64,000 nucleotides of DNA, from positions 1 to 64,000 of the forward strand of contig JAIQEY010000017.1 in the NCBI GenBank assembly GCA_020073565.1, given 5' to 3'. Positions within the stretch are counted from its first letter, which is position 1. Every line of letters begins with the position of its first letter. The DNA comes from Terriglobia bacterium (GTDB taxonomy: Bacteria > Acidobacteriota > Terriglobia > Terriglobales > Acidobacteriaceae). A model generated the notes under the pieces. That model was not told where the DNA came from. It did not search any database and worked only from the letters and a program-made list of their open reading frames with translations. Below, piece by piece: positions 57,956-64,000 of this stretch. Both the position numbers and the translations under genes were made by a program.

Positions 57956-58921
57956 ATGCCCCGCACCTTCCTGATCGATACCGATACAGCTTCCGATGAT
58001 GCCGTCGCCCTGATCATGGCCCTGCGCGCGCCCGATGTCCGCGTAGCCGCCATCACGACCGTCGCCGGAAATGTTCCCGTACAGCAGTCGACGCGGAATG
58101 CGCTCTACACGGTGGAGCTGTGCGGAGCCGATGTGCCGGTTTACATGGGCGCGGAAAAACCGCTCCTTCGTACCTATCAGAACGCAACCTGGTTTCATGG
58201 TCGCGACGGGCTCGGAGACCAAGGCTATCCGCCGCCGCGACGATCGCCCGAAACAATGCACGCCGTCGACGCCATCATCGAGACCATCGAAGCGAATCCC
58301 GGAATTGTCATCGTCACACTGGCGCCGCTGACCAATCTTGCCCTGGCACTCGCGAAGCGTCGTGAAATCGCCGCCCAGGTCGGGCGCTGCGTCGTCATGG
58401 GAGGCGCTCCGTGCTGCGAAGGCAACGTAACCCCCGCCGCCGAGTACAACATCTGGGTCGATCCGGAAGCGGCGCGCATCGTCATGCTGAGTGGGATGCC
58501 GATCGAACTGGTCGGCTGGCACCTTTCGCGGGGAGGTGCTGTGGTTCGCGAAGAAGATATCGCCCAGATCCTGGGCTTCAGCAACACGATTGCCCGCTTC
58601 GCGATCGAGTGCAACAGCCACGCGCGGAAAGCGTACAAAGTGCAGACCGGAGAAGACGGCATTTCGCTGCCCGATCCGGTTGCGATGTGTATTGCTCTTG
58701 ACCCCAGCGTCGGAACCAACTGGAGCGATCACTACCTCGATGTCGAAACCCAGAGCGAACTCACGCGCGGCATGACGGTCGTTGATCGCCTGAATGTCGC
58801 TGGCGATGACCGGAACCTCCCAGTCTGGGCCCAAGTCGTCCAGAAAAACAAGAAAGGCAAAGTATGCTGGACGATCGACCATCGCCGCTGGAAAGAAGCG
58901 CTGTTTACGGCACTGCGATAG
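57956..58921 (+). CDS. cytosolic nucleoside hydrolase, canonical type (copy 6)
   Basis: This is a 321-residue protein without a signal peptide, the usual length for the cytosolic family (RihA/B/C, protozoan IU-NH). The Ca2+ site is complete at the same numbers as the protozoan enzyme: Asp8, Asp10, Asp14, Asp15 in DTDTASDDAVAL and Asn39 in TVAGN. Also VVMGGAPCCEGNVTPAAEYNIWVDPEA. The final ligand region LPDPVAMCIALDP has Pro in place of the His before Asp, so leaving-group activation differs from purine-type enzymes. It is followed 35 bases later by the ureidopropionase-like gene, suggesting the released base is a pyrimidine degraded in the cytosol. Confidence 0.92.
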   Translation: MPRTFLIDTDTASDDAVALIMALRAPDVRVAAITTVAGNVPVQQSTRNALYTVELCGADVPVYMGAEKPLLRTYQNATWFHGRDGLGDQGYPPPRRSPETMHAVDAIIETIEANPGIVIVTLAPLTNLALALAKRREIAAQVGRCVVMGGAPCCEGNVTPAAEYNIWVDPEAARIVMLSGMPIELVGWHLSRGGAVVREEDIAQILGFSNTIARFAIECNSHARKAYKVQTGEDGISLPDPVAMCIALDPSVGTNWSDHYLDVETQSELTRGMTVVDRLNVAGDDRNLPVWAQVVQKNKKGKVCWTIDHRRWKEALFTALR

Positions 58922-58956
58922 CGTCTGATAAGATTCTCCTCTTTCGGAGGTGCCCC

Positions 58957-59850
58957 ATGTCCCGACTCGTGCGTTGTGGTCTGATCCAAGCCAGTACTGC
59001 GCTCGGCAGCAACCGTCCGCTGGCGGAAATCAAGAAAGCCATGATCGACAAGCACCTGAAGCTGATCGAGCAGGCCGCGAAGAAGAGGGTAAAAATCCTC
59101 TGCCTCCAGGAATTGTTCTATGGTCCTTATTTCTGCGCCGAGCAGAACATTCGCTGGTACGACCTCACCGAGCGCGTTCCCGACGGCCCGACTACTAAGC
59201 TGATGCAGAAGATCGCTGCCAAGCACGGCATGGCCATCGTGGTTCCAGTTTATGAAGAGCAAATGCCGGGCCTGTATTTCAACACGGCCGCCGTCATTGA
59301 TGCCGACGGCAAGTACCTGGGCAAATATCGCAAGCACCACATCCCGCACGTCCATCCCGGCTTCTGGGAAAAGTTTTATTTCACGCCCGGCGACCTGGGC
59401 TACCCGGTGTTCGAAACCAAGTATGCACGCGTCGGAGTCTACATCTGCTACGACCGCCATTTTCCGGAAGGCGCGCGGGTGCTGGGCCTGAACGGCGCGG
59501 AAATTGTCTTTAACCCGTCCGCTACGGTTGCGGGGCTTTCGGAATACCTGTGGGAACTCGAGCAACCGGCGCATGCGGCGGCCAACGGCTATTTCGTGGG
59601 CGCCATCAATCGCGTCGGGACCGAGAAGCCGTGGAGTATTGGCGAATTTTACGGCAAGAGCTACTTCTGCAATCCGCGCGGCAAGATTTTTGCGCAGGCC
59701 AGCCGCCACAAAGATGAAGTGCTGGTCGCCGATCTCGATCTCGACATGATCCAGGAAGTACGCAGAGTGTGGCAGTTCTACCGCGACCGCCGGCCAGAGA
59801 CCTATGGTCCGCTGACGTCGCAGACGGGACAAGCTGCCGCCGCGGACTGA
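58957..59850 (+). CDS. beta-ureidopropionase / N-carbamoyl amide hydrolase (nitrilase superfamily)
   Basis: This is a 297-residue carbon-nitrogen hydrolase. The catalytic Glu52 (LCLQELFYGPYF), Lys126 (KYRKHHIP) and Cys164 (VYICYDRHFPEG) are in place. The motif FYGPYFCAEQNIRWYDLTERVPDGPT resembles beta-ureidopropionase and N-carbamoylputrescine amidase. ATG 58957 has CGGAGGT at 58946-58952. Together with the dihydropyrimidinase at 63117 and the NCS1 transporter, the likely reaction is N-carbamoyl-beta-alanine (or another N-carbamoyl amino acid) to amino acid, CO2 and ammonia, the last step of reductive pyrimidine or hydantoin breakdown. Confidence 0.9.
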   Translation: MSRLVRCGLIQASTALGSNRPLAEIKKAMIDKHLKLIEQAAKKRVKILCLQELFYGPYFCAEQNIRWYDLTERVPDGPTTKLMQKIAAKHGMAIVVPVYEEQMPGLYFNTAAVIDADGKYLGKYRKHHIPHVHPGFWEKFYFTPGDLGYPVFETKYARVGVYICYDRHFPEGARVLGLNGAEIVFNPSATVAGLSEYLWELEQPAHAAANGYFVGAINRVGTEKPWSIGEFYGKSYFCNPRGKIFAQASRHKDEVLVADLDLDMIQEVRRVWQFYRDRRPETYGPLTSQTGQAAAAD

Positions 59851-59883
59851 AGGGCAGGGCTAGAATCGTATCCCTCGTGCAAT

Positions 59884-59945
59884 GTCATCCTGAGCGGAGC
59901 ATGCCGATTCGCAAAGCGAATCGGCATGCGGAGTCGAAGGACCCC
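59884..59945. repeat. GTCATCCTGAGCG-type palindromic repeat
   Basis: GTCATCCTGAGCG leads into a perfect 14-base-pair hairpin, GCATGCCGATTCGC (59899-59912), AAA, GCGAATCGGCATGC (59916-59929), then GAGTCGAAGGACCCC. This composite (TCATCCTGAGCG ... GTCGAAGGACC) is a widespread intergenic repeat type in environmental bacterial genomes. It lies in the short gap before the NCS1 gene and may influence its expression. Confidence 0.8.
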
Positions 59946-59953
59946 TACTCCTA

Positions 59954-61393
59954 ATGAGAGCTGTCCAACAACCCGCGCCCTCCCGCATCGAATCCAGTCC
60001 GCTCTACAACAAAGACCTCGCGCCCACCGGGGTGGAGCGCCGCACCTGGGGAACCTACAACTACGCCGCACTTTGGGTCTCGATGTCGGTCAACATTCTT
60101 ACCTACATGCTGGCCGCCAGCCTGATCCAGGGCGGGATGAACTGGAAGCAGGCCGTGGCGACGGTGTTCTTAGGCAACACCATCGTCCTGATCCCAATGC
60201 TGCTGAACTCACATCCGGGAGCGCGCTACGGAATTCCCTTCCCGGTTCTGGCACGCGCATCGTTTGGAGTGCTGGGCGCAAACGTCGCTGCGATTCTGCG
60301 CGCTCTGGTCGCCTGCGGATGGTTCGGGATCCAAACCTGGATCGGCGGCGAAGCCATCAACACGCTGATCACGACGCTCGCCCCGAGTTGGGGCCAAGTG
60401 GCTCAAGGCGCGGCGATCTGCTTCATGGCATTCTGGCTGATCAATCTGGCCGTCATTCTCAAAGGCATCGAGTACATTCGTTTCCTGCAAGGGATCAGCG
60501 CACCGGTTCTGCTGGCGGTGGGCGTGTTATTGCTCGGGTGGGCCTACAACGCGGCGGGCGGATTTGGGCCGATGCTCTCGGCTCCCTCGCGCTTTGTCAG
60601 CTTCCCGGACTTCCTGAAGTTCCTGATTCCAGCGCTGAATGGCACCGTCGGTTTCTGGGCCACGGTATCTCTCAACATTCCGGACTTCACACGCTTCGCC
60701 CGCAGCCAGCGCCAGCAGGTAATTGGGCAGGCGCTCGCTCTGCCCACCACGATGACGCTGTATTCCCTGATCGGTATTCTTGTCACCTCGGCGACGGTCG
60801 TTATCTATGGCACAGCGATCTGGGATCCGGTACGACTCCTCAGCCGCTTCCATTCGCCCGTCGCCGTGGTCATCTCGCTGTTGGCAATTTTGCTTGCAAC
60901 TTTGAACGTGAACATCGGCGCCAACGTTGTCTCTCCCGCGAACGACTTTTCCAACCTGTGGCCGCGCAAAATCAGCTTCCGCACCGGCGGCGTGATCACC
61001 TGCTTCATGGGAATCGCACTGATGCCATGGAAACTACTGTCCAGCTACAGCACATTCATCTTCGGCTGGCTCGGCGGCTATGCCGCATTCCTGGGCCCGG
61101 TGGCGGGGATCATGATCTGCGACTACTTCGTGATTCGCCGGCGAGTGCTGGCGGTCGACGACCTCTACCTGCGCGATGGAGCCTACGAATATTCGGGAGG
61201 TTTCAACTGGCTGGCGGTGATTGCGCTCGCAGCGGGAGCGGGAACGGCGCTGATCGGGCTGGTCGTCCCTCCGCTGCGGATCTTATACGACTATTCCTGG
61301 TTCGTGGGGTTTGGAGTTTCCTTTGGTGCTTACTATGCGCTGATGAGGTTGCAGGGAGAACCTGGCATACGAGCGATGGAGGAAGTGTCGTGA
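59954..61393 (+). CDS. NCS1-family nucleobase/hydantoin/allantoin:cation symporter
   Basis: This is a 479-residue membrane protein with twelve hydrophobic segments. NCS1 signatures are RTWGTYNYAALWVSMSVNILTYMLAASLI (TM1), GARYGIPFPVLARASFGVLGANVAAILRALVACGWFGIQTWIGG (TM2-3, including the conserved Gln and Trp near the substrate site) and ISLNIPDFTRFARSQRQQ-like SLNIPDFTRFARS. These match the Mhp1/PucI branch transporting hydantoins, uracil, allantoin or related bases. Next to the ureidopropionase-like amidase and close to the dihydropyrimidinase, so it likely feeds that pathway. The upstream gap contains a strong palindromic repeat. Confidence 0.93.
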   Translation: MRAVQQPAPSRIESSPLYNKDLAPTGVERRTWGTYNYAALWVSMSVNILTYMLAASLIQGGMNWKQAVATVFLGNTIVLIPMLLNSHPGARYGIPFPVLARASFGVLGANVAAILRALVACGWFGIQTWIGGEAINTLITTLAPSWGQVAQGAAICFMAFWLINLAVILKGIEYIRFLQGISAPVLLAVGVLLLGWAYNAAGGFGPMLSAPSRFVSFPDFLKFLIPALNGTVGFWATVSLNIPDFTRFARSQRQQVIGQALALPTTMTLYSLIGILVTSATVVIYGTAIWDPVRLLSRFHSPVAVVISLLAILLATLNVNIGANVVSPANDFSNLWPRKISFRTGGVITCFMGIALMPWKLLSSYSTFIFGWLGGYAAFLGPVAGIMICDYFVIRRRVLAVDDLYLRDGAYEYSGGFNWLAVIALAAGAGTALIGLVVPPLRILYDYSWFVGFGVSFGAYYALMRLQGEPGIRAMEEVS

Positions 61394-61450
61394 GTGAAAA
61401 CGCTGATTACGTCAACAACCCAAACATAACAGCGTGCTAGGCTTAACAAT

Positions 61451-61846
61451 GTGGACAAACGGCGAACCATACTGGCTTTCATTGTCGCTCCGCTTGTTGT
61501 TCCTCTCGTATTCTCAGTCCCCGCGCTAGTGCCTCTTCACGGGCGGGATTATTTGGCAACCCTAATCGTGATGTTGATCTATGGCTTGCCCGTAGCCTAC
61601 CTATTTGAGATTTTGCTAGGCGTCCCTGCTTGGATTCTTTTTAGGGCATGTCGCCTCAAGTCACTACTGGCGTTTGCACTGGGCGGCGCTGTGATTGGTC
61701 TGCTTGTCGACGTGATAATGAAAATACCATCAAAGACCCTGCACGAATGGGGTTTAGGCGACACGCTCTACGTGCTTGCGGCTCTGGGTTCTGCCCTTCT
61801 ATTTCGTGTAATCGCGTTTCGAACCACCCCGGCTCAGAATGGCTAA
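61451..61846 (+). CDS. small membrane protein, hypothetical
   Basis: This is a 131-residue protein starting at GTG 61451 (MDKRRTILAFIVAPLVVPLV) with about four hydrophobic helices: residues ~7-26, 38-60, 74-93 and 105-122. A charged loop RACRLKS lies between helices 2 and 3. No conserved motif or family recognised. It stands between the NCS1 gene and the convergent LLM oxidoreductase gene. Its codon use and base composition are less GC-rich than its neighbours by eye, hinting at separate origin. Confidence 0.6.
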   Translation: MDKRRTILAFIVAPLVVPLVFSVPALVPLHGRDYLATLIVMLIYGLPVAYLFEILLGVPAWILFRACRLKSLLAFALGGAVIGLLVDVIMKIPSKTLHEWGLGDTLYVLAALGSALLFRVIAFRTTPAQNG

Positions 61847-61918
61847 GGGAACTGTGCGAATTCCGGGAGTCACGATTATCGGCGAAACATCACTCTTCCA
61901 CCAACGACAATTCGCGAT

Positions 61919-62914
61919 CTACTTCCGAAACGTCGGCAGCACTTCCTTACTGTACTTCTCCAGCGTGTCCTCTTCGTCCCCGCACATCAAATAAATGTTG
62001 AACTGCGTCACCCCCGCTCGGGCAAGCGCCCGAAGTTTTTCAACATGCGCCTCCGTCGGCCCGAGCAGACAAAAGCGGTCAATCACTTCATCGGTGACAA
62101 AGTCAGCGTTGCTGCTGCCGACTTCGCAATGGTGAAGATAATCGTAGTGACCCTTATTGCGTATATAAGAGGTGAGCGCCGGCGGCAGTTCCTCCGGCTT
62201 GTATTTCGACACCAGATCCACCACGTGGTTCGACACCAGCGCCGGGAACCAGCGCACGTGCTCGCGCCCCACTTTCAAATCGTCCGAAATCCAGACCGGC
62301 GCCGCCGCCATGATTTCAATCTTCCGCCAGTCTCTTCCCGCGGCCTCAGCGCCCTTCTTCACGAAGCCAACGCACCACGCGATCAGATCGGGATCGGCGA
62401 ATTGCAGAATCACTCCATCCGCAATTCGACCTGCGAGGTCGAGCACCTTCGGCCCATATCCCGCAACCCACACTGGAGGAACACCTCCGTCAGCCCAAGT
62501 GAATTTCGCCGGACGTCCTTCGTAGTCGATCTCCTTGCCGCCGGTGAGCTGGCGAAATTTGTGCACGGCGTCTTCGAGCTGCGCTGACGTCACCGGCTTC
62601 TTTCCAAGTACTCGCCGCGAGCTGTCGCCACGTCCAATGCCCAGCTGCATGCGCCCGCCCGAAATCAGATTCAGCGTGGCAAACAGGCTGGCGGTCACGG
62701 TGATATCGCGAGTCGCGGGATTTGTCACGCAGGGCCCGAGCCGCATGTTCTTGGTATTCGCCGCCATCAGCGTCAGCAGCGGATAAGGCTCCAGCCAAAG
62801 CACGTGGGAATCGAAGATCCATCCGTATTCAAACCCGGCCGCCTCCGCCTGGCGCGTGAGCGCAACAATCCGTTCCACGGACATATCAGGCTTGATGGTG
62901 ATGCCGAACTGCAT
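61919..62914 (-). CDS. LLM-class flavin-dependent oxidoreductase (TIGR03842-like)
   Basis: This is a 331-residue bacterial luciferase-like TIM barrel: MQFGITIKPDMSVERIVALTRQAEAAGFEYGWIFDSHVLWLEPYPLL, TKNMRLGPCVTNPATRDITVTASLFATLNLISGGRMQLGIGRGDSS, VPPVWVAGYGPKVLDLAGRIADGVILQ. These are typical of the LLM family annotated as F420-dependent, though FMN users share the fold. Neighbours divergent from it are the dihydropyrimidinase and, downstream, the NCS1/ureidopropionase group. No dihydropyrimidine dehydrogenase is seen in the window, so this enzyme is a candidate for a ring-reducing or oxygenating step on the base. Cofactor and substrate are inference. Confidence 0.87.
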   Translation of the reverse strand: MQFGITIKPDMSVERIVALTRQAEAAGFEYGWIFDSHVLWLEPYPLLTLMAANTKNMRLGPCVTNPATRDITVTASLFATLNLISGGRMQLGIGRGDSSRRVLGKKPVTSAQLEDAVHKFRQLTGGKEIDYEGRPAKFTWADGGVPPVWVAGYGPKVLDLAGRIADGVILQFADPDLIAWCVGFVKKGAEAAGRDWRKIEIMAAAPVWISDDLKVGREHVRWFPALVSNHVVDLVSKYKPEELPPALTSYIRNKGHYDYLHHCEVGSSNADFVTDEVIDRFCLLGPTEAHVEKLRALARAGVTQFNIYLMCGDEEDTLEKYSKEVLPTFRK

Positions 62915-62950
62915 GCTGTCTCCTTGACGGTGTTGACGGTTTTCCTTCGC

Positions 62951-63017
62951 GTACTTTGTGTCCTTGGTGGTTGAAGACTAAAGATCGGAAACCACGAAGG
63001 ACACCAAGGTACACAAA
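62951..63017. repeat. inverted repeat in the LLM/dihydropyrimidinase divergent promoter region
   Basis: The left arm CGTACTTTGTGTCCTTGGTG (62951 on) and the right arm AACCACGAAGGACACC plus AAGGTACACAAAGG (62991-63020) form an imperfect ~23-base stem around a 17-base loop. The TTTGTGTCCTTGGTGGTT motif is a common dispersed repeat in environmental genomes. It lies in the 202-base gap between two divergent starts. Confidence 0.7.
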
Positions 63018-63116
63018 GGCGTAAGAACCCGACAGCCCAGGTCGAGACTCGTCGCTCTAAAGTGGGGCAGTTTAGCATAGAATTTCTGCTTCGATAATTT
63101 GGGAGAAGGAACACTC

Positions 63117-64000
63117 ATGGCCTTTGACACCATCATCGTGAACGGTCGCGTAGCCACCGCGACCGACACTTATGCAAGCGACGTCGCCATCAGCCAAGGC
63201 AAGATTTCCGCGATCGGGCAGAGCCTGCCCCGCGACAATGCCGGCACGATCATCGATGCGGCCGGAAAATATGTAATCCCCGGCGGCATCGACGTGCACA
63301 CCCACCTCGACATGCCCTTCGGTGGGACCACCAGCGCGGATGACTTCGAAACCGGCACGCGCGCCGCCGCGTTCGGTGGCACCACCACCCTGATCGACTT
63401 CGCCATCCAGTACAAAGGACAAACCCTGCGCACCGCGTTCGACACCTGGATGCAGAAGGCCTCCGGGAAGGCCGTCTGCGATTATGCGTTTCACTGCATC
63501 ATTACCGATTTGGCCGACGCTCAACTCGCCGAGATGAACGCCCTCGTGCGCGAAGGCGTTACCAGTTTCAAGATGTTCATGGCCTATCCCGGCGTCTTCA
63601 TGCTCGATGACGCGAGCATCTTCAAGGCCCTTCGCACGACCGGTAGGAATGGCGGCCTCGTCTGCATGCACGCCGAGAACGGCGGTGCCATCGACGTGCT
63701 CGTGCAGCAGGCCTTGGCGGAGGGAAAGAAAGCACCGAAATATCACGCTCTGACTCGGCCCACAACCGCAGAAGCGGAAGCGACGTCGCGGGCAATTGCC
63801 CTGGCCGAGATGGCCGGAGCCCCGGTCTATATCGTGCACCTGAGCTGCAGCGACGCGCTTGAGAAAGTTCGTGAGGCCCGCGATCGCGGCCTTCCCGTGT
63901 ACGCAGAGACCTGTCCTCAGTATTTATATCTTTCCATCGAGAATTTTGACGCGCCGGGTTTTGAAGGAGCCAAGTACGTCTTCACTCCCCCGCTGCGCGA
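63117..64000 (+). CDS. hydA: dihydropyrimidinase / hydantoinase (3' end outside window)
   Basis: The first 294 residues of a cyclic amidohydrolase (family length ~460). Metal-binding His61 and His63 in GGIDVHTHLDMPFGG; the carboxylated bridging lysine is Lys152 in GVTSFKMFMAYPGV; further ligands in GLVCMHAENG and PVYIVHLSCSDALEKV. ETCPQYLYLS is typical of dihydropyrimidinase/hydantoinase. ATG 63117 has GGGAGAAGGA just upstream. Opens 5,6-dihydrouracil/dihydrothymine (or hydantoins) to N-carbamoyl amino acids, the substrate class of the ureidopropionase-like enzyme at 58957. The gene runs off the right edge; no stop is seen. Confidence 0.93.
   Translation, partial: MAFDTIIVNGRVATATDTYASDVAISQGKISAIGQSLPRDNAGTIIDAAGKYVIPGGIDVHTHLDMPFGGTTSADDFETGTRAAAFGGTTTLIDFAIQYKGQTLRTAFDTWMQKASGKAVCDYAFHCIITDLADAQLAEMNALVREGVTSFKMFMAYPGVFMLDDASIFKALRTTGRNGGLVCMHAENGGAIDVLVQQALAEGKKAPKYHALTRPTTAEAEATSRAIALAEMAGAPVYIVHLSCSDALEKVREARDRGLPVYAETCPQYLYLSIENFDAPGFEGAKYVFTPPLR

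Noticed and set aside
59926..61440. 504-residue frame overlapping the NCS1 gene
   Set aside because: The alternative frame of the transporter; arginine- and proline-rich translation without hydrophobic helices, while the other frame has all NCS1 signatures.
1..64000. CRISPR array, tRNA, rRNA or prophage
   Set aside because: No regularly spaced direct repeats, no tRNA T-loop pattern in a cloverleaf context, no ribosomal sequence and no phage structural genes were seen; short RNA genes could still be missed without a search tool.

Overview
The window looks like chromosome of a soil Acidobacteriota. This is inferred from a 1,221-residue TonB-dependent receptor with an N-terminal carboxypeptidase-regulatory-like domain, an FG-GAP/ASPIC-UnbV/TPR protein, a stand-alone cyclic-nucleotide-binding protein, even GC-rich coding, and several families of short palindromic intergenic repeats, including one of the GTCATCCTGAGCG type. 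No rRNA, tRNA or CRISPR array was seen.

Positions 1-11,600 are ordinary accessory chromosome: the start of an IS5-type transposase cut by the window edge, a nuclease-fold protein, a ParE-type toxin-antitoxin pair, a lipoprotein, cystathionine beta-lyase (metC), a beta-lactamase-fold serine hydrolase, a tandem universal stress protein, a cyclic-nucleotide-binding protein, an exported aldose 1-epimerase and a Tat-exported GH1 beta-glucosidase.

Positions 11,800-23,200 are the most interesting part. A tightly overlapping plus-strand operon encodes a two-gene molybdenum hydroxylase, a 6-hydroxynicotinate reductase-like Fe-S protein, a UPF0280 protein and two tandem DUF1185 paralogues. Next come an exported amidohydrolase/deaminase and, as a divergent pair, an enamidase-like amidohydrolase and a nicotinamidase-like protein. 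Together these read as nicotinamide -> nicotinate -> 6-hydroxynicotinate -> tetrahydro-6-oxonicotinate -> 2-formylglutarate, the first half of the reductive nicotinate route. The UPF0280 and DUF1185 proteins are the unexplained members. A GTATACAAAT palindrome lies upstream of the operon and again between the enamidase and nicotinamidase genes.

Positions 23,300-63,999 are a nucleoside/nucleobase salvage and degradation island. It has a CNT transporter, thymidine phosphorylase, cytidine deaminase, six nucleoside hydrolases plus one remnant, TPR proteins, a TonB receptor, a ureide-permease/GRP-like transporter, deoxyribose-phosphate aldolase, an ALDH16-type two-domain aldehyde dehydrogenase, a TrpF-like barrel, ribokinase, a second aldehyde dehydrogenase, a beta-ureidopropionase-like amidase, an NCS1 transporter, an LLM flavin oxidoreductase and the start of a dihydropyrimidinase. 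Five of the six nucleoside hydrolases carry export signals. Three of them form a subfamily with a rebuilt Ca2+/ribose site, and in one of those two acidic residues are gone. An RND/MFP/OMF efflux operon sits inside the island.

Inferred overall logic: outer-membrane uptake of nucleosides or NAD fragments, periplasmic N-glycosidic cleavage, separate import of sugar and base, sugar entry through ribokinase and DeoC, and ring-opening degradation of both pyridine and pyrimidine bases.
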